26,242 nucleotides of DNA from Apostichopus californicus (taxonomy: Eukaryota > Echinodermata > Holothuroidea > Aspidochirotida > Stichopodidae), in contig JAIPMN010006768.1 of assembly GCA_020650975.1 (NCBI GenBank), forward strand, positions 491 through 26,732, in the 5' to 3' direction. The first letter of the stretch is position 1. Every line of letters begins with the position of its first letter. The notes below the pieces were generated by a model. That model was not told the origin of the DNA. It made no database searches and was given only the letters and a program-made list of their open reading frames with translations. This document shows, piece by piece, positions 1 to 12,751 of this stretch. Both the position numbers and the translations under genes were made by a program.

Positions 1-1242
1 CTCTAACCAGCTAATACTAATTGTTAACTTGTATACCAAACTGTAAACGTAAAATTCAAATCCCGGCACTTGCCAGGACATATTCTAAATCCATTCACAA
101 GGAAACACTTAAACTCAGGGCAAACTTTACACAATAATAATTTGAAATACTTTTACTATGTGATAGAAATATTTCATTGTTTTACAATCAAACAAACATC
201 AGACTCAGAGTAGCAGCTCTCACGCAAATTACAAAGTACATTGGCACAATTTCTCACTTTTCACTTTTAGGACCCTTTTTTTTTACGTTAGTCAATAACG
301 TCAATGAAGGCCTAATTTCAAGTACAACAAATTATTCCCCAGAATAGATAAGAGAATGGTTCATCAATCCCACTCCAGTTACCCCCTAATGAGAAGCAAA
401 CAAACAGTTTCTTATCAGAGCATAGCAGCTCTACACTACACACACTGATGAGAACAACCACATTGCACTTTAAACATTCAGAAACAAGTAGTGACTATTA
501 CAATGGGCTTCCTGACAATCTGACAATGTTTTTGGACTGTTGACATGGAGTATTAGGGAAGACAGGAAGTGGTCACCTATCATTTACAATCTCATGAAGG
601 AAATGACACCTGCAGATTCCTTGCCAGGATCTTCTGTCAAATATGTTGTAGTTTCAACAGATTGGTTTCATATCATGATTCTAGGCCTTAATTCTCACTT
701 TTTCTGCTATGTACAGAACTATGAAACATTGGTAGTTTAATTCATAAGGCAAAGAGTTTGGAATAAAGCAATAAATATCATGAACTAAGGTGAGCCATAG
801 CGGAGTCAAATAAAGTAAACATATGTATTTATATCTATAGTGCTACGACATATATACACCATTTCAGTATGCCAGTTCGTGCAGACATGGTTATGAGTTG
901 TCTTATTCACAGACAATGACATATCTGCACACAATAAATATCCCATAAACACACATGCATAGTCCTTGATCCTCAAAGGTTACTGTTTGCTCACATACTG
1001 TGTTTGCATACAGGAAAATACACAAAGCACTTAGTTAATGACTTAATGCAGGCGTCATCATATTCCCTTTTACAAAGACTGCTGTACACACAAAAGTGTC
1101 ATTAGTTCAACAGTTCAAAATAGAACCTCACATAGTTTCTTGAATACCAATGTTTTCCCTTCTAAGAAACTCTTAATAATTCTCTCTCTCTCCTTGACAT
1201 ATAACCGAGAGATATAAATATAGTGACCTCAATTTACTTCAC

Positions 1243-1382
1243 CTTTACTGACAAATCTTCCATGCCATTGCCAGTAGGGATAGCATTCACACCCTAGCAT
1301 AAACTTAGCAGCAAACTGAGGTATAAACTGTGACTGATATGGAAGACCCTCCATAGCCCAGGGGATGAGCCTTCCACCACCC
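1243..1382 (-). other. Weak candidate exon B, 140 nt
   Basis: The acceptor TTACCTCACAG is followed by 140 nt open in one frame, ending AAAG|GTGAAG in phase 1. The start phase fits the end of candidate exon A. The 46 residues are rich in aromatic residues (PWAMEGLPYQ, YPYWQWHG) and have two cysteines. No domain is recognised, and it does not look like an EGF repeat. Coding status is doubtful. Confidence 0.17.
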
Positions 1383-1531
1383 CTGTGAGGTAATTAGTTC
1401 CCAGTGATGAGATTAATAGCATCCTATGAATAAAGGCCATGAATTCCCCTCTGATAAGGATAATACATTGCCCTATCTGTGTATACATCTGACACACGGA
1501 GGTCATCAGTTGTTACCATGCTAACTAGCAG

Positions 1532-1900
1532 ATGCAGTCAGATAGAGGCTACTGTATAAGTCTTCTTTGGTGGTCGTTTGGTATTAGCGGAGATATCTAT
1601 AATGTTGCATCCTTTGGCTATGAAACCAATTTGAGGAAGAGTACTTCTTCACAAACAGAGGAATGGAAAAAGGAGAAATTGAGCCCATATGCTCTTAATT
1701 TAGCAGTCAAGGCGATGGAGGGAACTAGCTTTCAAGATGGACAGTTTGTTTCTGTCGACCACATTTTTCGCCCTATGCAAACAAAAATTGCTACAGTAAC
1801 ATGTCGAGTACCCCGTTGTGGCGTACTCGATTTTTCATCTTGCTGCGCCGCCGTGCACTGTAAAAATGTCTGTGGATAACCGACGAAAACGGACATTGAG
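1532..1900. other. CpG-bearing patch with a 115-codon plus-strand open frame and a CGAGTAC hairpin
   Basis: Base composition rises here compared with the AT-rich surroundings. An ATG frame runs from 1532 to 1879 on the plus strand and ends in a cysteine-rich tail (six Cys in the last 25 residues). The minus strand is also open over part of it. TCGAGTAC (1804-1811) and GTACTCGA (1823-1830) form an 8-bp perfect stem with an 11-nt loop. I do not recognise a product. An old interspersed repeat is a reasonable alternative. Confidence 0.3.
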
Positions 1901-2262
1901 GGAAAATGTCTTAAGATCAGCTGTCTGGGATAAACAGGGATAAACAGAGAGGCGAAGAACCCCATTTGCTTTTCTTAAGGTAATCAGAGCTTAGGACGAG
2001 AGAATCTTTTGATATGACAATAAATTTCATCCCTTGAACAAAATTTCCAACGTTCAAGCTTTTACCCACTCCGTCCCCCAACCGTGACCCCCAAAACTCC
2101 ATATTTTTGCTGCTGGGTATAGGCTGCTAGTAATGCATACAAAACAGCCAATGTTATCCCAAACTTCCAAAGTTGTATATATCATGATCATCTTTGACAC
2201 ACCTGTCAAGTTAAAAAGTTCTGTGGACAATTTCATCCTGGTTGGTAGCACGTATTGTGCAC

Positions 2263-2345
2263 CTGGGTGTCAGGTTCAGGCTGGTCACATTTAAAATTGG
2301 CTGACCTGTTAGCATTTCCTGCGGCTCAATCAACAGGGATTTCAT
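2263..2345 (-). other. Weak candidate exon A, 83 nt
   Basis: A polypyrimidine tract and acceptor (CTCCCCCCATTTAG) are followed by 83 nt open in only one frame, ending CCCAG|GTGCAC in phase 2. It encodes 27 residues, beginning MKSLLIEP, with an NVTSLNLT stretch that has two possible N-glycosylation sites. There is no cysteine and no recognised domain. The donor is weak. Confidence 0.15.
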
Positions 2346-2982
2346 CTAAATGGGGGGAGAGGTAACATTTACTACTGTTAGAACTTTATACTTGAGAGGT
2401 CAGTTAAACGTTCAAGTCAGAGTTATTGACCCTGTTTGCTTTTGGGTAGTGACTGCAGTCCCTTGGTTAAACAATGGGAAAAGACCAACAAGTTCTAAGA
2501 ACACAATTGATGTTCCAACGTACAAAATTTCCTGTACATTATTTAACACATATGAGAATGCAATTAGTGCCATCAAAACTATAAAATAAAGGAAAACTGT
2601 AGGAGACCTTTTACAGATTTGGTCAATTAAATTACTACAGATATCAGATAAAATTTCATAACACTAACTGTGAGACCTCACATTATAATCTACCTGAATA
2701 CATATGCACTGTTATACATTCCAAAGAACAATATCTCTCAGAAATTGATTGGCACCTCAGATAAGCACTATCTCAAAGTTAATTTATTCAACCACTGTTG
2801 AAAAGAGTATTGCCCTACTGCACCACACCTTAATTGTTTCAATATTATACATACACATGAAGGTGATCTACATGTATAACATCAGGTGAATATAAGAAAG
2901 GCCTCTGAACTGAATGTTGTATCAAGGTGTAACCTTGAATTAGGTGTATTAACATCTGTGTGTCAAAGAGGACTTTGATGAT

Positions 2983-3001
2983 GGGGGGGGGGGGGGGGGG
3001 G
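2983..3001. repeat. G19 homopolymer
   Basis: This is a run of 19 G on the plus strand. The exact length in the assembly may be unreliable. Confidence 0.97.
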
Positions 3002-3599
3002 AACTAGGGAAATGGGTATCAATGATTATCACAGAAGCTTATCACTGCTTGGAGATATTTGTTTCATCGCTATGACACCGACCGCTTGTATCCTTTAGAT
3101 ATCTCTATCGGTATTAGAAAACAAAATAACTCCCACACAAACTAGTGTCAATGAATCTCCGATAAAGAACAATATGTTTTAATCATAAAAATAACACCGA
3201 TAGAACAAGACCAGCAGAATCACAGACAATGATTATGAATCAGAATCAGGCTGAAAGAAATTTGCTTTTAAAAGAAAGGCATTGAGCAGACACATGAGAG
3301 GAAACGGAATAGTAATCACTTTGCCTGCTTTAACCACATGAATACAAAGTGCACTTGTATCAGATCAACACACAAGTTCATTTAACACTGCTTGAAGCTT
3401 TGTATGATATGATAAACATATGTATTCATGCAGTTCAGTGAAAGGTCCTAGCATGGAGGATCACACTATAGCCTACATATACTTGACATAATCGCAGAAT
3501 ACCGAAAGAAAACCCAAGTGTTAGCCTTCAAGGTTGTACCTTGAGGACCTCCACATGGTAGTAGCTAGTGTACACCAAATAGATAAATTTATACTATAT

Positions 3600-4200
3600 A
3601 CTTAAAGGGTGTGAAGACTCGCGCAAAAAGAAACGTCTAATGCCAGTAATCTGACCTAGTTTCGAATGAGGTGTAACAGAAGTGTTAGACACCACCATCG
3701 ATCCCAGAAAATACACACACAGCTTGCTACCGTCTGTAATTAGACACTAGTGTACAGTCAGTACATACAGCTGCGGTCAATACCCACAGCACAGTGTACA
3801 AACGATACAGCGATGGACATCTTTCATAAAATGTTCCGCACTTTGTCTATTCGATCAGCTAGACAACACACAGAAAATCCATTCTTCTTCCATTACGACT
3901 GTTCTTAGATGATGCCGAGTTTTGACGCATTATTCAAAGGATGTACATACTAGATATTGGATTTACACATACATGTAAGTCTATGTATTCTTGATCTTAT
4001 AATGTCCGATAAATTCGGTAGCAAACTGTATTCTGTGTACTTTTAAATTGTTCTATCAGGATGAAGCGGTAACCCACAAAGATATCATAGAAATAACAAG
4101 GCCTAAGCAAACACGCTACTGTGTACACGTGTGGATTTACTGGAGATAACTCTTGATAAGTGGTTGACCAAGCTGCGAAGTCTCAACGATCGGTGATAAC
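3600..4200. other. Compositionally distinct non-coding patch
   Basis: This stretch has more CpG dinucleotides (for example ACTCGCGCAAAAAGAAACG near 3619) than its neighbours and no long open frame on either strand. It could be an interspersed repeat or a regulatory region. I could not find terminal repeats or a duplication marking its edges. Confidence 0.25.
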
Positions 4201-7200
4201 CGAGTCTTTTTTTTTTACCCACTGACCTCCTATTTTAGATAGAATCCACAAAGACAACCAACTATACATGGTCACTGATCACTATGCTACACAAAATGCA
4301 AAACATCAACTGAAACAAATAGGAAAATGGTAAAGAAGTTGACAAACATACATTCAATACTAACTCAATATTTGTTTGATTTTCCATCAAACAACCAATC
4401 ACCCAGGCTATCATTTACCCCAGCTAAGCATCGGCGACAAACTCTCTAATTGGCTGCGATTCAACATGTGTCAGGGAGCTATGAATCCCATGTATCCATA
4501 CCACTCATTACAGAGTCTCTCTGATTTAGAGAAGTTATGCTTCTGAAACTATAATATCTTGTAACATTGGGAATACTGCCAGGAACTAATGACTTTATGA
4601 TAATCCCAAGGGTTTATATGCTGTTACTCATCATGTTTAGCAAAATTTTTCCTTCCATTAATGCAGATTAGTGAAAACAATAATTCCAAGACACTGAGCC
4701 AACTTTATTAACAGACAGTAGATGTACCAGCCAGATCAACCTCAGCAAAATGACTATATTGCTGCATTCTACTCTCAGACCAGAAAGCAAAGACTGTGTG
4801 TGAAGCAGGGAGCTGAAACACAGTGGGCCAACACCATAGCAACCACAGGCTTTGAATTTAATGTTTGGTGCTGGACAGTAGACTATTCTTATGCAAATGA
4901 TTTTGCATTTGGTAGAAGTTTTAGAACTAAACTTGAAACTTACTCATACTTCAGAAAGTTCAGATATAAGCATGGAAAACAGATATATAGCAGACTTTCA
5001 TATGGTATCTAGAATTAGGCTGTGCGAAAACTTTGCCATTACAAACAGGGAATGTAGGGCAGTCCAATAAACTGCTGCATCTAGGCATACACCTCAAATC
5101 AAGCAGAAGAGCCGCCATGCATACCACTAGATTTTAAAGATTGTCTAGGCATTGACAAAGGCTGAAACTTGTCAGCTAGGTGGATAGCTGCCTCCACGAG
5201 GTGACATATTGGTGCTTTATCAGACTATTATCCCCTGTGAAGATGGTATTCATCCCCACTATCTTTCTGACACAGTAAATCCATTGTATAAATAACAGGT
5301 GTAATTGAATGTGGTCTGAGGGGCCTACTTTACCCCATGAGCTCAGAGACTAAAATAGGATGTATTAAATCATTAAATTAAAACAATATGATGCCAGGGT
5401 CATGGCACATATATACCGTGTGAGTCATTGCACTTTATGAACAGTTATTTCAGACTATACCATACCATGGATAGTAAACAGCTTCACATGTGTACTTCAC
5501 ATCCATAGTACAGACGAATGAGGTCTCACATGATGTTTAACAGTCTACTAAGTGGCCTATATTAATGTGCAAGTTTGAGCTTGCGGTTTTGGCCGCCTTA
5601 TAAGGCAACTTGTTGTAATAGCTTGAGTAACTATCATGCACAGGCTGTCAATTTGAGATGTTCCCAGGTAGGATGCTAAGACTAAGGCTACATATATGGT
5701 ACACCCTGTATAGCATATTATTAATTGAATTTGACACCACTACTAATCTATATTTAAATATCTATTAGTGACACCATTCTGATGGAAATAAATTTTTGGT
5801 GCCCAACAACTAAAACATAGGTGTTCCTATTCATAATTTAATAGAAATGTGTTATTCTGATTCATGAATACTGTGTAAACTGGACATAAGAATTTCGTAA
5901 AATTGTATTGTACAACCGAAGCTCTAATGTAGAAAATGTGACAATTAAGGTATAGCTTCTGGTGTTCACAAATGATTTTACGTGTATGATAAATAAAATT
6001 TACTTGACACATTTTGGTATATCCACATAATAAAGGTTCCTTCTGCAACAGAAGAACATTAAGAAGACTAAATCTCAAAACCAACATAAAAGCAGCATTT
6101 CAGCCCATACTTTGACACATAAACTGTATTTGAGGTGCATGTTTTCAACACAGTCTTGCAAACAAGATTATAGTCACAACGAATGATTTACTCAATTTGA
6201 CAACATTTGACACTGAAGGCCATGAAGACAAACAGACACTCATACAGACAGACAAATATAGAGACATCCAGTGAGGTAGATACAACACATTTACATGTTT
6301 AGTCAGTTTGGTTAGATATATGGCTACTAACTAGCATATTGTTACATATGATTGACTTATAATACTATGAAACACTTCCATGGTAAATATACCAAGTGCT
6401 GCTACAAAACACCTTTGCTATCTAAACAGGGGAAAGGTTATCAGGTTGGAATGCAACTGTGCTTGAACAATGTTTCTATTATTTTCAAAGAATAAACTGT
6501 CAGACATATTATATTTGGCACTCCTTCATATGAATGACATAAAGCACACTGGTAGGAATGATTGACTAGTTTTACCAAAGCATCAGTTTAGCAACAATTC
6601 AATGTAAAGGAAATGATATTAGGCAAAAAATGAATTACAGTGTTGGAATATTATTTTGTAAGAAGTGCAATGAATATGTTTCTATACCTATTCCAATGAT
6701 CACATTTTGAACTTTTAACATGAGCTGAAAGTTTGAAATGCTCCTTTAAGACTTAACTAACCATGATGTCAGCTCCACATGCTAAGTTGATAATGTTAGT
6801 CCATCAATTTATAAATTCAAAACCTTTAATAATTTGCATGTTCCTTTAAGTTCATACAAGCAACAGAGCACACCAGGGTTTGCATTTAAATTATACGGTC
6901 TGTCCTTTGACAAATTTGAAATTCATCCTGTCAATAAAAGTCTCTTTTAGTTTTTTTTTTATTTACTTTTGCACTCTTTCACAGTTAACCGAGCATATTT
7001 GATGCTAGACAAATTAGGACACTCAACTTGACAAATGAGTCTCTGATGTTTTAAGAGTCCTTTTTTTCCCCTTAGTTATTTTAGTTCTCTGCCACATTTA
7101 GGCCTGCTATATGATTGTATTGAATAAATGAGTACTAGCTCAATATATGCTTTCTTCATGCACAATAACATACATGACTGTTGCAAGTTTTATTTGACTT

Positions 7201-8812
7201 AAAATTGACCTTGAAATCTGAAATCCCAACCCTCCTTCTGGAATTACTCAGTCATAACTGTATGATCAAAGTCTAATGGTCTAATGCACACATCACTGTA
7301 TGCAGTTACTACAATGGATAGGTCACCATGCTGCCACTGTAATTAGTACATATTTGTTATGCAGGGTTGATAGCCTCCACACTGTGTTTACCCTTGATAT
7401 AACAATCATTTTTTTTTTGGCCATTCAAAGTCAAAACCAATGCTTTTCCAGACAGGTGTTGCTGACATACATTCCATACAAACAATGCTACTCCTGCTTC
7501 AGTAACCCACTTCTTTTAATGAACAACAAGTTTACAATTCATACAATTCCTTCAAGTACCTTTAAGAGCTGTAAAATATATGTAATATATATGTTTATCC
7601 ACATCTATACAGGAGTCCATTAGTTAGTAGCAGTAGCCCTTTACACTTACCAAACTGGGGATTGTCTACTTGTCAATCAATTGCCTGTTTGTTTGCTAGA
7701 CTTTCTTGGGCAAGAGGCCAAACTATGCCGTGAAGACAATCAGATGCCACTTGTGAGGAATTTTGGGAGGGAAGAGGGGGGAACAAAGTTTTTTGTTTAT
7801 CATTGACAGATATTCTACAAAATGTGGGAAACCTAGCCTTGTTTAGCATCCTTATTGTTTGGAAGCCATCAACCCCAACAGCAAATGGGTAGGGCTTGTC
7901 AGCCTAGATTGACCAAGCAGAAATGGTCGATGTCACATGCCTAATGTAAATGGGTAAGTTCTAATGTAGGGTCAGTAGGGGTTAACGTTATGGTAATGTT
8001 TCACTTCTCAGAGGACATAAATGTTCCTCTATCGGTCACATTTAAAGTAATGTTCTGATTATTCAAACAAAGCCTGGAATGTGTATATTCTACGCGACAG
8101 GATGCAAAAATTGGTTGATAGCACTCATAAATGGTCAAAAGTACAAACTGCATAATTAAAGTTATAATTGGGTCAGTCACTTTTGATCTCTCTTTGGAAG
8201 AGAAGTAGATGTTTACACTGTAGTTGTTCTATTCATTGTAGGGTCAGTAATGATAAATTCTTCTGATAAATTTGTTTATTTTCTGTTTATATCTTTCTTT
8301 CTTTCTTTTTGAAGTAACATCACATTGCAAATACTACCAACCTATACTTTAAACATACATACAACATGTTTAAGAGCCATGGTTGCAAGATCACAAGGAT
8401 TGCAGACTAGGTCAATTCCAGGAGGTTTGGGTACATTGTCATCGAAAGACAAAGGCATAAATCAAGAACACTAACACAAAAACACACAATGTTTGCGGCA
8501 ATGTGCAGCTCATGAAACAACAAAGTAAGCTCCTGTTTTCAGTGCACAGCATCCTGGATATTGTTGACATAACGCTTGCTCTTTGATACATCATAACAAT
8601 CACTAAAGTCGAGAGAAGTTTGTTTCACTGCTCCCCTAACTTTTACCCTAACCTTTTCCTGTCAGTTTTCAATACCGTACATTAACCAGTGTTAAATAAC
8701 AAAACCATAGATCTTCACCTACTTTTACATTGTTTATTCAACACGAGCAACATTTTAACTGGTTTCATGGTGTACAGCATCATCACATTCGTCATATCAA
8801 TCATACCAATGT

Positions 8813-9013
8813 ACATGGCGTATGCAGCTTACACACTGTATGAAGGATCCTTGTACAAGCAAGACACTGACATAGCAATCCCTTCTTTCAGCATTTAAAC
8901 ATTATAGAGATAATTACATGGCATATGCAGCATACACTGTATGAAGGATCCTTGTAGCAAGACACTGACAAAGCAATCCCTTCTTTCAGCATTTAAACAT
9001 TATTGAGATAATT
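8813..9013. repeat. Tandem duplication, about 100-bp unit, two copies
   Basis: Positions 8813-8915 and 8916-9013 are adjacent direct copies. Both begin ACATGGC.TATGCAGC, contain TATGAAGGATCCTTGTA and end GAGATAATT. They differ by small deletions and a few substitutions. The short open frame ending in the first copy is broken in the second, so coding is unlikely. Confidence 0.93.
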
Positions 9014-11472
9014 CTCCAGCATCATTAATCAAACTAAAATGTGAACATGTACATACAGTAGATACATATATGTATATATGTGTGTGTTTATGTATGTCTA
9101 ACTGAAATGCATTTAACCATCATTTTCACATCAGACACAATGTGCTCATCTTCTCCCACCCACCCCTCCCCTTCCCCAAACACACAATTCTTGACCATTG
9201 TCCAGTGGAGACTGCCACTGCACAAAACTTTATCACTGCTCCAAATTTCGCACCAATGTTTCCACCTAGAAATTTTATTCTGACACTCTTTCCGCAGCAC
9301 AAAGAGCTGTTCTTCTAAACATAGAAGACAGTCCAAACCCAAACCATCTCTCATCATACTCTGTCAAAATAAGGGTCACGCTATAGGCCACTGACCTCTA
9401 TCTACATCGAAACAAAGTTTGACAGCTGCTTTTACCTTGAGCAATTACAATGAATCTGCTGTGGTCTGCTATTCAAAAGTAATGTAACCAGCCCATCTGA
9501 ACTCATATTACAAGAACAGACTTTTGATTTCATCCTGCTAACTTTACATACTGTCATCATGTGATCAAGGAGTTGTTTGCCATTCAGACTCTGACATGTC
9601 CGATTTTAAACTCTTTCTTTCATTAGGTGTAGCCGCTACAGTATGTCTTTGTCTCACATTGTACACCACTCAAGGAGACAGATCTGAGAGATCCCAAAGG
9701 AGTTACAAAGATACCATATCCACCTCTTAACTTACTTCACCAATTAGTGATACTTAACAACATATAGTACTACTCTCTATTATATACATACCATGTGTTA
9801 CATATAAATAAAAAAAATTAGTCCAAAACCACAAAAAGCTTGAACATAACAAAAATTTTATTTGAGTAAATTAGTAGTATATAGTAATGAAGATGCTTGC
9901 CACAGCCTACACTGTATGCTAAATAAAACTTTTCAAACTATTACCACAGGATGACATAGTGAAATTACATGGTAAAAGGGCCATGTGGCATCTAGGGAAG
10001 AGTTGTGAATGGCAGCTTTAGGTCCAAAGCAATTTCAGCCAAAAAATGCCACTGCATGTCAATGTCCTTGCCTGATGCATTTACAGGCAAAGCAGAAAAC
10101 TACTTGACACCATGGTATAGGAAATTATGCAAACTGTTAAAGCTACACATTCAAACATATATTTCCGGACCATCCACAATGCAGCAGTCATCGATACTTT
10201 TGTTTTGGCAAGCTGTCAGTATACCTTTCAACGTCTTGACAATTTTATCACTGCAGTTATTACACAAGTCTGAAAAGCAGTGTTTAATCCATAGCATCTG
10301 TTGGAGCCTAAGCTTGGTTACTTCCAGCTGTTATGATCTACTTCTTTATATGCATGGCAACTGAAGTTACACCAAGTGGCAAGTAACCTATATTCTAAAG
10401 ATATAAAAATTTTAAAGTAACATGCCATTTGTATCAAATTCTCCCATTGCTATTTAAGCGCTGCCATTACATTCCTCGACCTACTACAACTATATAACCA
10501 CAGTATTACCACAACACTACTACCCTCTGGAAACACCACATTAACAAAACTATCAATAATAGGCCATGCTGGTAATGATGGCTTCTCAGACACTTATCTT
10601 CTTCAGCCTGATTACCCCAGACAAAAGCCCCTCAAGCAATGGAAATACCATTGCATAAAGAAGCCTCATTGTGTGGTAAGGCAGGCCTTATTGGCCAAAA
10701 ACCAACAAAGCCTCTTCTTCAGTTAGCCTATTGTGTGTTACAGACTTAAAAGATGCTTAGGGCTATTGTAAAGAATAACTGTGCCCAGTTAATGGGGACC
10801 AGGACAGAACAGGGCCCCATCACATACAGTGAAGTAGTGTATTATGGTGATGAGCATAGAGACATACGCCCATGATAGATTAATAGCATACTGGTGGACT
10901 TACTTGCATGCAGGAAATTATCAGTTTGGTTTGGTTTGTCACACATTTTTCTTTCTAGTGTGACCCCTCATAATATAAACACTGCATACATCCCATGGAC
11001 CCTATGTACATACTTAAGGTCTGGACTGAACCTTTCTGGTCATGTGAAATATGAGTATTAGGATGCTACATCATTGCACTGGGTAATAGCCATGATCTGT
11101 ATCTGATCTGGGTTCTTATGAGAGGATGTTGGTTACACAATAGTATTAGATATATGGTTGATTCAGAGGACATGTATCCATGTTTAATCAAGACCAAACT
11201 TGTACATGCAATATTTCAGCTGCAATATCATTTATCTGTAAACTTATCTTGTATTATGGTCTTGTAACAAAACTTAAATGATAAGGCAAAGTTTGTCCCC
11301 CCCCCCTTTCCCCTCCTTGTATTTGTATCTATTTAATCTTGCGAACAAATAAATGGTACATTTCTGTATAATCAGTGATTGACTGGGATTGACTCCTAAA
11401 GACTACATGCATAGTCTGCAAGACTGTACTCATCCAAAAGCCTACCAGTCTTGATGTCTGTAGATAAATTAT

Positions 11473-11576
11473 CAGTCTGTCAGTTGGTGAATGACTTTGA
11501 AAACTGAATGTTGTCTTGCTATATGGAGTCTAAAAGACAGACTATGTAAAATGATCATTCACCCAACTCACTGACT
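11473..11576. repeat. Imperfect inverted repeat with 22-bp arms
   Basis: CAGTCTGTCAGTTGGTGAATGA at 11473-11494 pairs with TCATTCACCCAACTCACTGACT at 11555-11576 with a few mismatches, around a 60-bp centre. It could be a small palindromic MITE, but I see no convincing target-site duplication. Confidence 0.6.
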
Positions 11577-12480
11577 TAGTATATTATGACTATTATCTAA
11601 GTTCTTCTGTATAAGCCAGCTATCCCCTTTTTCAATCCAGTATATTATCGTTTATTTAATGTTGAAGTGACACCAAAGTGCCATGTCATGGGGAAAACTG
11701 AGTACTAGCAGTTATTCCACAAGAGATATGCCTCAGCAACTCTGTCAAATAAACTCAACAAACATTTAGGTTGAAAACACAGAATTAGCATTTCAGATGA
11801 GGTAGCCATTTCCTCTCTAATACTCAAATAGGATGCAGGCCAATTTCTCTCTGCTTTCTTCTTTAAGAAGGCGTGAGGATTAAGATGATGGGTGTTTAAG
11901 AAAGAACTAACTTATTCCGGACATGAAATCTTTGCATTGCGAGAGCTTCATCCCAAATAGGTAATCGACACTTTAACACAAGAAGCTTTTGTGATTTTCA
12001 ACAGCATACTCACAACAAAGTAATTGGATGCTCTCTTTAGTACTGTGTTAACAAACCATCTAGTTCCAACTACTTCAACGTTGGTAATATAAGCAGATGC
12101 TTTTGAAAGGCAAATACAGATATCTGTCATTTTCTTTTGGACAAAGAAAGGCTGCAAAATCCAAAGAGAACAGTTCCATGTTTGAGAGCTTAGTAAAAGA
12201 CAAGTATTGTCAACATGACACTTCTTGTAATACCAAGTAGAGATGGACTTTCTAATCCCATCATAAACAACCATGAGCCTGGCTTTGCAATCTTAACAGG
12301 ATGTTTTTTCAGAGGCAAACTAAAGTTTACCACAACAGATCTTCGGGCTTATTCCATTCATGTTAGTCACAGCAGCTGTTGTACATTTTCTCTGGTTGAG
12401 AGCTTTTATTTCCCTATAACGCCCTGATAGTGACAATCCCACATACTCCAATCCACTTCTAGGTATAATCAGTTTATTAC

Positions 12481-12706
12481 AACATCAGTGACAGAACATC
12501 AGTGACATAAGGTCCCCGGTTCGAGTCACTCCCAGATTAATGTATGTCGTCCAGTTACAGAGTTGTTGACAATTAACAATTCATAATCATGGACGTTAAA
12601 TATGAATGTAAGAGACTAACATACTGTAGGTCAGCTTGCGGCTTTGATATAAGCCAATGAGGCTTCTTCGCGAGTTCCTGCTTGCAGGAGAATCTTAAAC
12701 CACTTT
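12481..12706 (+). mobile_element. tRNA-derived SINE-like sequence, 5'-truncated or diverged
   Basis: GGTTCGAGTC at 12518-12527, preceded by GGTCCCC and followed by ACTCCCAG, is an almost perfect RNA polymerase III B box set in a tRNA T-arm. A clear A box is not visible upstream; instead ACATCAGTGACA occurs twice in a row (about 12482-12508). A non-tRNA body of about 180 bp follows and ends directly at a TACA simple repeat, the usual layout of a SINE with a simple-repeat tail. A similar short piece, AGCTTGCGGTTTTGGCC, occurs near 5578, matching AGCTTGCGGCTTTGATA in the body. The left boundary is uncertain. Confidence 0.6.
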
Positions 12707-12720
12707 CATACATACATACA

Positions 12721-12750
<30 letters not shown>
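12707..12750. repeat. (CATA)n microsatellite, 11 units
   Basis: An uninterrupted 44-bp CATA/TACA tract directly follows the SINE-like body and is probably its expanded tail. Confidence 0.95.

Positions 12751-12751
<1 letters not shown>

Noticed and set aside
4722-5012. 96-codon plus-strand open frame with an ATG
   Set aside because: No domain, no matching exons nearby, composition like the surrounding intron. Probably chance.
9088-9357. 89-codon minus-strand open frame with several cysteines, considered as an EGF exon
   Set aside because: Cysteine spacing does not fit EGF (no C-x-C with following Gly), and no acceptor/donor pair gives a phase matching exon 3.
10005-10364. 119-codon plus-strand open frame
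   Set aside because: No family resemblance and no splice context, and the opposite strand is also partly open. Composition matches the surrounding non-coding DNA.
12014-12151. Possible minus-strand exon with a good acceptor (GGATTTTGCAG) and donor (GTGAGTATG)
   Set aside because: The frame has no recognisable domain, simply continues an AT-rich open frame on both sides, and has phase 0 ends that do not link to the EMI exons. Chance is the simpler explanation.
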